Shown piece after piece: positions 1 through 7,721 of a stretch of DNA of 64,000 nucleotides (position 1 is its first letter; each line of letters starts with the position of its first letter). A program made the position numbers and the translations under genes. Under the pieces are notes generated by a model, which was not told the DNA's origin, did no database searches, and worked only from the letters and a program-made list of their open reading frames with translations. The DNA comes from Nocardioides sp. dk884 (GTDB lineage: Bacteria > Actinomycetota > Actinomycetes > Propionibacteriales > Nocardioidaceae). The stretch is from assembly GCF_009557055.1 (NCBI RefSeq), contig NZ_CP045649.1, forward strand, positions 558,001-622,000. The letters are read 5' to 3'.

Positions 1-624
1 GGCGAGGCGGCGCAGCGGCCAGCGCACGTCGATCGGCTCGGTGGCGGTGGCGAGCAGGTCGCGGGCCAGGACGACCTTCTCCAGGTCGCCGGCGCTGATC
101 CGGGCGACCGCGTCGGCGACGACCGACATCCACTGCTCGCCGTTGAGGGCGCCGTCGGCGTAGGTCACGCCGACCGGGGCCGCGGGCAGGTCGGTGCGGG
201 TGAGGGCGGGTTCCTCGAGCGGAGCGTCGCGGCCCACCGTGGTCAGCCAGGCGACGTCGCCACGTCGGCCGACCACCACCGAGGGGACCACCAGCACCGA
301 GTCGCCGGGGTCGTCGGCGAACGCGAAGGCACCGAACGACACCAGCCCGGTGCCCGGCTCGCGCACCTCGTCGCGGATGTCCGCGCGGGCGGTGGTCTCG
401 GTCCACCACTTGGCGGCGTCGGCGAAGCGGGTGCTGCCGCTCGTGCGCAGCTCGGCGGCCACGCCCCAGCCCACGAGCCCGTCGCCGCGGCGCAGCCAGG
501 TCAGCGGGCGCTCGGCCGGAAGCAGGTCCAGCAGCGCGTCGGCGGTGGGCAGGTCCAGTGGCCTGGTGCGGGCCACGAGGGTGCCGGCCCGGGCCTCTTC
601 CCCGGGGGTCGCGCTCGTCGTCAC
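1..624 (-). CDS. menF: Isochorismate synthase (MenF-type), C-terminal part cut off by window edge
   Basis: Converts chorismate to isochorismate, the committed step of menaquinone synthesis. The minus-strand frame from a GTG at 624 stays open to the window edge (208 codons). It ends with the block KVVLARD, typical of the chorismate-binding family (isochorismate, anthranilate and salicylate synthases). The N-terminal part has the weak, variable sequence usual for MenF; the catalytic C-terminal half lies outside. A -10 hexamer 7 nt before the GTG and the lack of a Shine-Dalgarno suggest a leaderless mRNA. It diverges from a small gene followed by menG, and menG plus a nearby polyprenyl synthase favour a menaquinone rather than a siderophore role. 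Family is seen in sequence; pathway assignment rests on context. Confidence 0.82.
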   Translation of the reverse strand, partial: MTTSATPGEEARAGTLVARTRPLDLPTADALLDLLPAERPLTWLRRGDGLVGWGVAAELRTSGSTRFADAAKWWTETTARADIRDEVREPGTGLVSFGAFAFADDPGDSVLVVPSVVVGRRGDVAWLTTVGRDAPLEEPALTRTDLPAAPVGVTYADGALNGEQWMSVVADAVARISAGDLEKVVLARDLLATATEPIDVRWPLRRLA

Positions 625-631
625 CCGCCCG

Positions 632-637
632 AGCCTA
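632..637 (-). promoter_or_regulatory. -10 hexamer TAGGCT for leaderless menF
   Basis: TAGGCT on the minus strand ends 7 nt before the GTG start of menF. There is no Shine-Dalgarno and no clear -35. The spacing puts the transcription start at or next to the start codon. Confidence 0.55.
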
Positions 638-707
638 CGCGGGAGAGCCAGGTCACCCCGGCGCCGGTCGACCGGGGGTCGCACAGGTGTCGTTCAGCCT
701 GGGCCGT

Positions 708-713
708 TACCGT
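708..713 (+). promoter_or_regulatory. -10 hexamer TACCGT for the leaderless gene at 721
   Basis: TACCGT lies 7 nt before the GTG at 721, in the gap shared with divergent menF. It is the same arrangement as at menF and menG. Confidence 0.45.
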
Positions 714-720
714 CGCGTGC

Positions 721-1326
721 GTGACTTCCACGCCTCCTGCTCTGCGCGTCCGCGGCCTCGTGCTCGGTGCGGTCCTCCTCGGGCTCCTGGTGGTGCTCGC
801 GGTGGTGCTGCCCAAGCTCACCTCCGAGGACACCCTCGAGCTGCCCGAGACCCTGCCCGGCGGCTTCACCGCCGTCGACGTCCCCCGCGACGGTGACGAG
901 GAGGAGGGCGCCGGCACGGGTGTCGACCCCGAGCTCCAGGGCGAGCTCTTCGGCGCGTCCGCCGAGCAGCTCGAGGCGCTCTTCGGCGTCCCGGCCGCGG
1001 TCCGGATGTATGCCGACAAGAGCGGCGCCCAGCAGCTGCGCATCGTCGCTGTCGATGAGGCCCCGGGCCCGTTCCTGCCCGACGGCCCGCCGTACGACGC
1101 GGCGCTGGTCGGCGCCGAGCGCCTCTCCAGCGAGCTGGTCGAGGTCGACGACGCGGTGTGCAACGTGCTGTGGGCCCAGGCCGTGCCCGAAGGCCAGGAG
1201 ATCCCCGAGGGCGACCCCGTCTTCGTGCGCTGCCAGCTCAACGACACCGACGCCACCTGGCAGGTCGAGGCCGAGGGCGTCCCCGCCGAGAAGGCCGTGT
1301 CGATCCTGCAGGACCTCGCCGGCTGA
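721..1326 (+). CDS. Hypothetical membrane-anchored protein, 201 aa
   Basis: I do not recognise this family. It opens with a short basic stretch, then one hydrophobic segment (about residues 11-30, rich in Leu and Val), then an acidic soluble domain of about 170 residues. A signal anchor with an extracytoplasmic C-terminus is the simplest topology. There is one cysteine, near residue 143, and no lipobox. The GTG start at 721 is supported by a -10 hexamer 7 nt upstream. It sits between divergent menF and co-oriented menG, 135 bp before menG, and menG has its own -10, so the two are probably transcribed separately. The translated stretch is consistently coding (GC-rich third positions, no internal stop). 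A link to menaquinone synthesis would be speculation from position only. Confidence 0.75.
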   Translation: MTSTPPALRVRGLVLGAVLLGLLVVLAVVLPKLTSEDTLELPETLPGGFTAVDVPRDGDEEEGAGTGVDPELQGELFGASAEQLEALFGVPAAVRMYADKSGAQQLRIVAVDEAPGPFLPDGPPYDAALVGAERLSSELVEVDDAVCNVLWAQAVPEGQEIPEGDPVFVRCQLNDTDATWQVEAEGVPAEKAVSILQDLAG

Positions 1327-1449
1327 TCGCCCGGTCCGGTGTCACCGGACCACCCGAACGCCGCCGCGGCCCGGGCTCCTCTCACGAGGGCCCGGGCCGC
1401 TGTGCGTCGCGGCTCCGGACCGGGTCGGCCGGGCCCGGGGGTGACCGCC

Positions 1450-1455
1450 TAGGCT
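1450..1455 (+). promoter_or_regulatory. -10 hexamer TAGGCT for leaderless menG
   Basis: TAGGCT ends 6 nt before the GTG of menG. It is the same hexamer as at menF, and again there is no Shine-Dalgarno. Confidence 0.55.
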
Positions 1456-1461
1456 TCGCAG

Positions 1462-2151
1462 GTGGCCCGCGCAGAACTCGACAAGCAGCCGATCGACGTC
1501 CGGCGGATGTTCGACACCGTGGCGAAGCGGTACGACCTCACCAACGACGTGCTCTCCCTCGGCCAGGACCGGCGCTGGCGCAAGGACGTGATCGACGCCG
1601 TCGACCCGCAGCCCGGTGAGCTCGTGCTCGACTTGGCCGCCGGCACCGGCACCTCCAGCCAGCCGTTCGCCGACCGCGGCGCGACGGTGGTGCCGTGCGA
1701 CTTCTCCCTCGGCATGCTGCAGGTCGGCAAGCAGGCGCGTCCCGCGCTGCCCTTCACCGCCGGTGACGCCACGCGGCTGCCGTTCGCCGACGACACCTTC
1801 GACGCGGTGACGATCTCCTTCGGCCTGCGCAACGTCGTCGACCCGCTCGCCGGCCTCGCCGAGATGCGCCGCGTCACCAAGCCCGGCGGGCGCCTGGTGG
1901 TCTGCGAGTTCAGCCACCCGACCTGGGCGCCGTTCCGCCTGGTCTACCTGGAGTACCTCATGAAGGCGCTCCCCACGATCTCGCGCGCCATCTCCTCCGC
2001 CCCCGACGCGTACGTCTACCTCGCCGAGTCCATCCGTGCCTGGCCCGACCAGCGCGGCCTCGCCGACCTGGTCGCCCGCGCCGGTTGGCAGGCGCCCCAG
2101 TGGCGCAACCTCTCCGGCGGCATCGTCGCCCTCCACCGCGCCACCGCCTGA
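1462..2151 (+). CDS. menG: Demethylmenaquinone methyltransferase
   Basis: Methylates demethylmenaquinone with S-adenosylmethionine, the last step of menaquinone synthesis. At 229 aa it has the usual UbiE/MenG length. Signature parts are visible: the N-terminal block [20 protein letters not shown], the SAM-binding loop [10 protein letters not shown] (about residues 55-64), GDATRLPF, and the UbiE block [18 protein letters not shown] followed by [12 protein letters not shown]. The GTG start at 1462 fits both the family N-terminus and the -10 hexamer 6 nt upstream. It precedes the nuo cluster, whose quinone substrate it makes; the gap holds a long hairpin and a 22-bp repeat array. Actinobacteria use menaquinone, so menG is preferred over ubiE. 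Confidence 0.93.
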   Translation: MARAELDKQPIDVRRMFDTVAKRYDLTNDVLSLGQDRRWRKDVIDAVDPQPGELVLDLAAGTGTSSQPFADRGATVVPCDFSLGMLQVGKQARPALPFTAGDATRLPFADDTFDAVTISFGLRNVVDPLAGLAEMRRVTKPGGRLVVCEFSHPTWAPFRLVYLEYLMKALPTISRAISSAPDAYVYLAESIRAWPDQRGLADLVARAGWQAPQWRNLSGGIVALHRATA

Positions 2152-2170
2152 CACCTCTCCTCCCACTCGC

Positions 2171-2203
2171 CGAGTCGGCGCCAATGGCGCGCCGAGTCGG
2201 CGC
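2171..2203 (+). repeat. Two direct copies of the CGAGTCGGCGC motif, 22 bp apart
   Basis: The 11-mer CGAGTCGGCGC occurs at 2171-2181 and 2193-2203, exactly 22 bp apart. It is the reverse complement of the core repeated six times just downstream at the same 22-bp period, so the two blocks face each other. Confidence 0.8.
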
Positions 2204-2261
2204 CAGTGGCGGACCTGTCCACAGGTGGTGTGAAGAACTCCGCCACTAGCGCCGACTCGCG
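2191..2261 (+). terminator. Long imperfect hairpin after menG
   Basis: Arms 2191-2212 and 2240-2261 match over 19 of 22 positions. The 27-nt loop contains a small nested inverted repeat (ACCTGT at 2213-2218, ACAGGT at 2221-2226). There is no T-tract. It begins 40 bp after the menG stop and could end transcription or arise simply because two repeat blocks face each other. Confidence 0.45.
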
Positions 2262-2382
2262 CAACCACACGCGCCGACTCGCGCAACCACACGCGCCGAC
2301 TCGCGCAACCACACGCGCCGACTCGCGCAACCACACGCGCCGACTCGCGCAACCACACGCGCCGACTCGCGCAACCACACGT
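2251..2382 (+). repeat. Tandem array of six 22-bp repeats before the nuo operon
   Basis: Six head-to-tail 22-bp units start at 2251, 2273, 2295, 2317, 2339 and 2361; each begins GCCGACTCGCGCAACCACAC. They are near identical, and a degenerate seventh start is visible at 2383. The period is about two helical turns, so each copy presents the same DNA face. Both strands are open across it and would encode monotonous Arg-rich peptides, but 22 is not a multiple of 3, the reading differs from neighbouring genes, and no start or ribosome site fits. I read it as non-coding. It occupies the gap between menG and nuoA (2152-2580). Confidence 0.9.
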
Positions 2383-2511
2383 GCCGACGCGGGGAGCCGT
2401 GACCGGAGCGTGACCGGCCCGTGATCGGGTCGATGGCAACACGTGCGACCAAACTCACCCCCCGGCGTGCGTGGCACCCAGGGCGGTGGCAGTATGTGGG
2501 CCACGCCACTT

Positions 2512-2527
2512 CGTGATTCGTTTCACA
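2512..2527 (+). promoter_or_regulatory. CRP/GlxR-type binding site before nuoA
   Basis: CGTGA-N6-TCACA fits the actinobacterial CRP/GlxR consensus TGTGA-N6-TCACA at nine of ten defined positions. It lies 53 bp before the nuoA ATG in an AT-richer patch, inside a larger imperfect inverted repeat (2506-2515 with 2532-2540). Function is inferred. Confidence 0.5.
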
Positions 2528-2580
2528 AGAGCACAAGTGGACGCGGACCCGGTCGCCACGCGCAAGGAGGAACCGTCGGC

Positions 2581-2940
2581 ATGGAGCTCTACACGCCGGT
2601 CTTGGTCCTGGTCGCGATCGCGACCCTGTTCGCCGTGGGCTCGGTCGCCGCCGGGGCAGTGATCGGCCCGGCCCGCTACAACCGCGCACGGCTGGACTCC
2701 TACGAGTGCGGCATCCAGCCGACGCCGCAGCCGGTCGGGGGCGGGCGCATCCCGGTGAAGTACTACATCACCGCGATGCTCTTCATCGTCTTCGACATCG
2801 AGATCGTCTTCCTCTACCCGTGGGCCGTCCACTTCGACGCGCTGGGCCTGTTCGGGCTGGTCGAGATGGTCCTGTTCCTCGCCACCGTCTTCGTCGCCTA
2901 CGCCTACGTGTGGCGACGCGGCGGACTGGAGTGGGACTGA
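2581..2940 (+). CDS. nuoA: NADH-quinone oxidoreductase subunit A
   Basis: Small membrane subunit at the quinone-site/membrane interface of complex I. At 119 aa it has the family length and three transmembrane segments. The conserved loop block YECG (Glu42, Cys43) and [12 protein letters not shown] (Asp72, Glu74) are present. I chose ATG 2581 over an upstream ATG at 2443 because an AGGAGG Shine-Dalgarno stands about 8 nt before it and the family N-terminus begins here. It is the first gene of a 14-gene nuo operon; the operon's regulatory DNA is the preceding 429-bp gap. It is followed after 61 bp by nuoB. Confidence 0.95.
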   Translation: MELYTPVLVLVAIATLFAVGSVAAGAVIGPARYNRARLDSYECGIQPTPQPVGGGRIPVKYYITAMLFIVFDIEIVFLYPWAVHFDALGLFGLVEMVLFLATVFVAYAYVWRRGGLEWD

Positions 2941-3001
2941 GAGCCGCGGCCGAGCGACGCCGTACGACGCAGACGCACTGACGCAGGGACAGGAGCGGGA
3001 C

Positions 3002-3556
3002 ATGGGTATCGAGGAGAAGCTGCCGAGCGGGGTGCTGCTCACCACCGTCGAGGGGCTCTCGGGCTACATGCGCAAGGCGTCGTTCTGGCCGGCGACCTTC
3101 GGTCTGGCCTGCTGCGCCATCGAGATGATGACCTCCGGCGGGCCCAAGTACGACCTGGCCCGCTTCGGCATGGAGGTCTTCCGGGCCAGCCCGCGCCAGG
3201 CCGACCTGATGATCGTCGCCGGCCGGGTGAGCCAGAAGATGGCGCCGGTCCTGCGCCAGATCTACGACCAGATGCCCAACCCCAAGTGGGTGCTGGCCAT
3301 GGGCGTGTGCGCCTCCAGCGGCGGCATGTTCAACAACTACGCGATCGTCCAGGGCGTCGACCACGTCGTCCCCGTCGACATGTACCTCCCCGGCTGCCCG
3401 CCGCGCCCGGAGATGCTGATCGACGCGATCCTCAAGCTCCACGACCAGGTGCAGCACGCCAAGCTCGGCGCCCACCGCGCCGCCGAGATCGAGACCCTCG
3501 AGACCGCCGCGCTGCGGGCGCTGCCGACCTCCGAGATGAAGGGGCAGCTGCGGTGA
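3002..3556 (+). CDS. nuoB: NADH-quinone oxidoreductase subunit B
   Basis: Carries cluster N2, the last Fe-S centre before menaquinone, in the Q-module of complex I. At 184 aa it is of usual size. The N2 ligands are visible: the adjacent pair Cys37-Cys38 (ACCAIEMM), Cys103 (GVCASSGG) and Cys132 (PGCPPRPE). A GGGACAGGAGCGGG stretch gives the ribosome site before ATG 3002. The stop overlaps the nuoC GTG by 4 bp, so translation of B and C is probably coupled. Confidence 0.96.
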   Translation: MGIEEKLPSGVLLTTVEGLSGYMRKASFWPATFGLACCAIEMMTSGGPKYDLARFGMEVFRASPRQADLMIVAGRVSQKMAPVLRQIYDQMPNPKWVLAMGVCASSGGMFNNYAIVQGVDHVVPVDMYLPGCPPRPEMLIDAILKLHDQVQHAKLGAHRAAEIETLETAALRALPTSEMKGQLR

Positions 3557-4302
3557 GCGATCCCGAGAGCACGCCGGAGCAGACCGCCGGCCCCGGGCAG
3601 CCGGCCGTCGAGCAGTCGCCCGAGAACGTCCCGGCGCCCCCCGGCGAGGTGCACCAGGTCGGTGAGCGCCACGGCATGTTCGGCGTCAGCGGCACCCCCG
3701 ACACCAGCGGGTACGGCGGCCTGCGCCAGGCCGTCACGCTGCCCGCCCCGGCCCGGCGCCCGTACGGCGGCTGGTACGACGAGGTCGCCGACGTCCTCGC
3801 CGAGCGGCTGCGCGCCGACGGCATCGAGCACGCCGTGGAGTCGGTGGTCCTGCACCGCGGCGAGATCACCTTCCACGTGCGCCGCGAGGACCTGCTGGCA
3901 GTGGCCAAGCTGCTGCGCGACGACCCCGCGCTGCGCTTCGAGCTGCTCTCCGGCGTCAGCGGCGTGCACTACCCCGGCGACACCGCGCGCGAGCTGCACG
4001 CGGTCTACCACCTGCTCTCGATGACCCACAACCGCCGGATCCGGCTCGAGGTCGGCGTCCCCGACGCCGACCCGCACCTGCCGTCGGTCGTCGCGGTCTA
4101 TCCCACGGCCGACTGGCACGAGCGCGAGACCTACGACATGTTCGGCCTCATCTTCGACGGCCACCCCGGCCTCGCCCGGATCCTGATGCCCGACGACTGG
4201 CCCGGCCACCCGCAGCGCAAGGACTACCCGCTCGGCGGCATCCCCGTGGAGTACAAGGGCGGCTCGGTGCCGCCTCCCGACCAGCGCAGGAGCTACACCT
4301 AA
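3553..4302 (+). CDS. nuoC: NADH-quinone oxidoreductase subunit C
   Basis: Peripheral Q-module subunit, homologous to the 30-kDa subunit. It is 249 aa from a GTG that overlaps the nuoB stop. The first 50 or so residues are Pro/Glu-rich and low in complexity, an N-terminal extension common in actinobacteria. The conserved core follows, with [16 protein letters not shown] and [19 protein letters not shown], the hallmark C-terminal block. C and D are separate genes, unlike the fused NuoCD of E. coli. The stop shares one base with the nuoD start. Confidence 0.95.
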   Translation: MSDPESTPEQTAGPGQPAVEQSPENVPAPPGEVHQVGERHGMFGVSGTPDTSGYGGLRQAVTLPAPARRPYGGWYDEVADVLAERLRADGIEHAVESVVLHRGEITFHVRREDLLAVAKLLRDDPALRFELLSGVSGVHYPGDTARELHAVYHLLSMTHNRRIRLEVGVPDADPHLPSVVAVYPTADWHERETYDMFGLIFDGHPGLARILMPDDWPGHPQRKDYPLGGIPVEYKGGSVPPPDQRRSYT

Positions 4303-5648
4303 TGGCTCACGACATCTACGCCGGGACCTCCGAGACCACCGAGGGGCGGGTCTTCACCGTCTCCGGGCAGGACTGGGACGAGATCGCGGCCGGCCTCGCG
4401 GAGGACCCCGACAGCGAGCGCGCCGAGCGCGTCGTGGTCAACATGGGCCCCCAGCACCCCTCCACCCACGGCGTGCTGCGCCTGATCCTGGAGCTCGACG
4501 GCGAGACGGTCACCGAGGCCCGCTGCGGCATCGGCTACCTGCACACCGGCATCGAGAAGAACATGGAGTACCGCTCCTGGGTGCAGGGCGTCACCTTCTG
4601 CACCCGGATGGACTACCTGGCGCCGCTGTTCAACGAGGCGACCTACGTGCTCGGCGTCGAGCGGCTGCTCGACATCGAGGACCAGATCCCCGAGAAGGCC
4701 CAGGTCATGCGGGTGCTCCTGATGGAGCTCAACCGGATCTCCTCCCACCTGGTCGCGATCGCGACCGGCGGCATGGAGATCGGCGCGCTGACCGTGATGA
4801 CGATGGGCTTCCGCGAGCGCGAGCTGGTGCTGGACCTCTTCGAGCTCATCACCGGCCTGCGCATGAACCACGCGTTCATCCGCCCCGGCGGCGTCGCCCA
4901 GGACCTCCCGGTGGGGGCGCTGGAGGAGATCCGCTCCTTCATCGCGCTGATGAAGAAGCGCCTGCCCGAGTACGCCGCGCTGTGCAACGCCAACCCGATC
5001 TTCAAGGCCCGCCTCGAGGGGGTCGGGCACCTCGACCTCGAGGGCTGCCTGGCGCTGGGCATCACCGGCCCGGTCCTGCGCAGCACCGGCTACCCGTGGG
5101 ACCTGCGCAAGAGCGAGCCGGTCTGCGGCTACGAGGACTACGAGTTCGACGTGCAGACCTGGGACACCGCCGACGCCTACGGCCGCTTCCGGATCCGGCT
5201 CAACGAGATGTGGGAGTCCCTGCGCATCGTCGGGCAGGCCGCCGACCGGCTGGCCGGGCTCGAGGGGGCGCCGGTGATGATCGCGGACAAGAAGATCGCC
5301 TGGCCCAGCCAGCTGGCGATCGGCTCCGACGGCATGGGCAACTCCCTGGACCACATCCGCCACATCATGGGCGAGTCGATGGAGGCCCTCATCCACCACT
5401 TCAAGCTGGTCACCGAGGGCTTCCGGGTCCCCGCCGGACAGGCCTACGTCCCGATCGAAGGGCCCCGCGGCGAGCTCGGCGCCCACGTGGTCTCCGACGG
5501 CGGCACCCGGCCGGCCCGGGTGCACTTCCGCGACCCGTCGTTCACCAACCTGCAGGCCACGAGCGTGATGAGCGAGGGCGGCATGGTCGCCGACATCATC
5601 GTCGCCGTCGCCTCCATCGACCCCGTCATGGGAGGAGTCGACCGGTGA
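4302..5648 (+). CDS. nuoD: NADH-quinone oxidoreductase subunit D
   Basis: The 49-kDa subunit, which with NuoB forms the quinone cavity. At 448 aa it is full length. The signature block [19 protein letters not shown] carries the quinone-headgroup His, and [12 protein letters not shown] and the C-terminal [12 protein letters not shown] are typical. It has about 45 extra residues before the core, as in other actinobacteria. The ATG overlaps the nuoC stop by one base, and the stop overlaps nuoE by 4 bp. Confidence 0.96.
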   Translation: MAHDIYAGTSETTEGRVFTVSGQDWDEIAAGLAEDPDSERAERVVVNMGPQHPSTHGVLRLILELDGETVTEARCGIGYLHTGIEKNMEYRSWVQGVTFCTRMDYLAPLFNEATYVLGVERLLDIEDQIPEKAQVMRVLLMELNRISSHLVAIATGGMEIGALTVMTMGFRERELVLDLFELITGLRMNHAFIRPGGVAQDLPVGALEEIRSFIALMKKRLPEYAALCNANPIFKARLEGVGHLDLEGCLALGITGPVLRSTGYPWDLRKSEPVCGYEDYEFDVQTWDTADAYGRFRIRLNEMWESLRIVGQAADRLAGLEGAPVMIADKKIAWPSQLAIGSDGMGNSLDHIRHIMGESMEALIHHFKLVTEGFRVPAGQAYVPIEGPRGELGAHVVSDGGTRPARVHFRDPSFTNLQATSVMSEGGMVADIIVAVASIDPVMGGVDR

Positions 5649-6421
5649 GCGCCACCCACGAGATCGACGACGCGACGTACGCCGAGCTGGAGCAGATCGC
5701 GGCGCGCTACCCGGAGGCGCGCTCCGGGCTGCTGCCGATGCTTCACCTGGTGCAGTCGGTGACCGGGCGGATCACCCCGGAGGGCATCGAGGCCTGCGCC
5801 GACGTGCTCGGCATCTCCGCCGCCGAGGTCAGCGGCGTCGCAACGTTCTACACGATGTACAAGCGCAAGCCGGTGGGCGACTACCTCGTCGGCGTCTGCA
5901 CCAACACCCTGTGCGCGGTGATGGGCGGCGACCTGATCTTCGAGCGGCTCCAGGAGCACCTCGACGTCGGCAACGACGAGACCACCGCGGACGGCTCGGT
6001 CACCTTGGAGCACATCGAGTGCAACGCGGCCTGCGACTACGCGCCGGTGATGATGGTGAACTGGGAGTTCCTGGACAACCAGACCCCCGAGTCTGCCGTC
6101 GGCATCGTCGACGACCTGCGCAGCGGGGTCGAGGTCCGCTCCACCCGCGGCCCGCGGATCTGCACCTGGCGCGAGGCCGAGCGGGTGCTCGCGGGCTTCC
6201 CCGACGACCGCGCCGACGAGGGCCCCGCGGCCGGCCCGGCGTCGCTGGCCGGCCTGGGCATCGCCCGCGAGCGTGGCTGGCGCGCGCCGCAGACCGGGTC
6301 CCCGGAGCTCGACGGGCACGACGTACCCGAGGAGCCGGCGCAGAAGGAGGCCGCGGCCTCCGAGGCCGACACCTCCCGTGCGGAGTCCGAGACGATCCAG
6401 GAGGAGACCCACGATGCCTGA
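5645..6421 (+). CDS. nuoE: NADH-quinone oxidoreductase subunit E
   Basis: Thioredoxin-fold subunit of the NADH-oxidising module that binds [2Fe-2S] cluster N1a. The ligands are Cys85 and Cys90 (CTNTLC) and Cys126 and Cys130 (CNAAC), the canonical C-x4-C-x35-C-x3-C pattern. The protein is 258 aa, against about 166 in E. coli. The extra length is a C-terminal tail of about 90 residues, acidic and Ala/Glu-rich, of unknown function. The GTG start overlaps the nuoD stop; the C-terminus overlaps nuoF by 8 bp. Confidence 0.95.
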   Translation: MSATHEIDDATYAELEQIAARYPEARSGLLPMLHLVQSVTGRITPEGIEACADVLGISAAEVSGVATFYTMYKRKPVGDYLVGVCTNTLCAVMGGDLIFERLQEHLDVGNDETTADGSVTLEHIECNAACDYAPVMMVNWEFLDNQTPESAVGIVDDLRSGVEVRSTRGPRICTWREAERVLAGFPDDRADEGPAAGPASLAGLGIARERGWRAPQTGSPELDGHDVPEEPAQKEAAASEADTSRAESETIQEETHDA

Positions 6422-7721
6422 CGTGCTCACCCCGGTGCTCACCGACAACTGGGACCAGGAGCGCTCCTGGACCCTCGAGGCCTACGAACGCCGCGGCGGG
6501 TACGCCGCCGTCGACCGGGCCTTCGAGATGGGCCCGGACGCGGTGATCGCCGCGGTCAAGGACTCCGGGCTGCGCGGCCGCGGCGGGGCGGGCTTCCCGA
6601 CCGGCATGAAGTGGTCGTTCATCCCGCAGGACAACCCGCGCCCGAAGTACCTCGTGGTCAACGCCGACGAGTCCGAGCCGGGCACCTGCAAGGACATCCC
6701 GCTGATGATGGCCAGCCCGCACACGCTGGTCGAGGGCGTGATCATCAGCTCCTACGCCATCCGCGCCCACCAGGCGTTCATCTACATCCGCGGCGAGGTC
6801 CTGCACGTGATCCGCCGGGTGCAGCGCGCCGTGCAGGAGGCCTACCTCGCCGGCCACCTCGGCACCGACATCCACGGCTCGGGCTACGACCTCGACGTGG
6901 TCGTCCACGCCGGCGCCGGGGCCTACATCTGCGGCGAGGAGACCGCGCTGCTCGAGGGCCTGGAGGGCAAGCGCGGCCAACCGCGCCTGCGCCCGCCGTT
7001 CCCCGCGGTCGCCGGGCTCTACGCCAGCCCGACGGTGATCAACAACGTCGAGTCGATCTCCTCGGTGCCCAGCATCGTCGGCAACGGCCCGGGCTGGTTC
7101 TCCTCGATGGGCACCGAGAAGTCCGCCGGCTTCGGGATCTTCTCCCTCTCCGGGCACGTCGAGCGCCCCGGGCAGTACGAGGCGCCGCTCGGCATCACCC
7201 TGCGCCAGCTGCTCGACCTCGCCGGCGGCGTGCGCGCCGGGCACGAGCTGAAGTTCTGGACACCCGGCGGCTCCAGCACCCCGCTGCTGACCGCCGAGCA
7301 CCTCGACGTACCCCTCGACTTCGAGGGGGTCGCCGGCGCCGGGTCGATGCTCGGCACCCGCGCGCTGCAGATCTTCGACGAGACGGTCTGCGTGGTGCGC
7401 GCGGTGCTGCGCTGGACGGAGTTCTACAAGCACGAGTCGTGCGGCAAGTGCACCCCGTGCCGCGAGGGCACCTGGTGGCTGGTCCAGACGCTGGCCGCGC
7501 TCGAGCGCGGCGAGGGCTCCGAGGCCGACCTGGACCTGCTGCTGGACCAGTGCGACAACATCCTGGGTCGCGCGTTCTGCGCCCTGGGCGACGGTGCCAC
7601 CAGCCCGATCACCAGCTCGGTGCAGCACTTCCGCGAGGAGTACCTCGCCCACCTCAGCCACGGGGGCTGCCCGTTCGACCCCGTGGCCTCCACCGTCTTC
7701 GCGACCGAGGGGGTCTCGTGA
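6414..7721 (+). CDS. nuoF: NADH-quinone oxidoreductase subunit F (NADH/FMN-binding)
   Basis: Binds NADH, FMN and [4Fe-4S] cluster N3 and starts electron flow. At 435 aa it has the family length. The FMN/NADH loop [10 protein letters not shown] is at residues 55-64, followed by [12 protein letters not shown] and [13 protein letters not shown]. The N3 ligands Cys343, Cys346 and Cys349 lie in [12 protein letters not shown], with Cys389 in FCALGD. ATG 6414 lies inside the end of nuoE and matches the family N-terminus. Confidence 0.96.
   Translation: MPDVLTPVLTDNWDQERSWTLEAYERRGGYAAVDRAFEMGPDAVIAAVKDSGLRGRGGAGFPTGMKWSFIPQDNPRPKYLVVNADESEPGTCKDIPLMMASPHTLVEGVIISSYAIRAHQAFIYIRGEVLHVIRRVQRAVQEAYLAGHLGTDIHGSGYDLDVVVHAGAGAYICGEETALLEGLEGKRGQPRLRPPFPAVAGLYASPTVINNVESISSVPSIVGNGPGWFSSMGTEKSAGFGIFSLSGHVERPGQYEAPLGITLRQLLDLAGGVRAGHELKFWTPGGSSTPLLTAEHLDVPLDFEGVAGAGSMLGTRALQIFDETVCVVRAVLRWTEFYKHESCGKCTPCREGTWWLVQTLAALERGEGSEADLDLLLDQCDNILGRAFCALGDGATSPITSSVQHFREEYLAHLSHGGCPFDPVASTVFATEGVS

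Noticed and set aside
2169..2382. Possible CRISPR array
   Set aside because: Units are 22 bp, directly abutting, with no unique spacers and no cas genes.
2206..2504. Open frames on both strands across the 22-bp repeats giving Arg/Val/Cys-rich repeat peptides
   Set aside because: They are open only because the repeat lacks stops. There is no ribosome site or -10, no resemblance to any family, and 22 bp is not a codon multiple.
4299..5525. Long minus-strand frame opposite nuoD (408 codons), and similar long antisense or shifted frames across nuoF-nuoG, nuoL-nuoM and korA
   Set aside because: In DNA this GC-rich, stops are rare on every frame. The translations are Arg/Ala/Pro or His/Asp/Val-biased and match nothing, while the opposite frame encodes a complete conserved protein.
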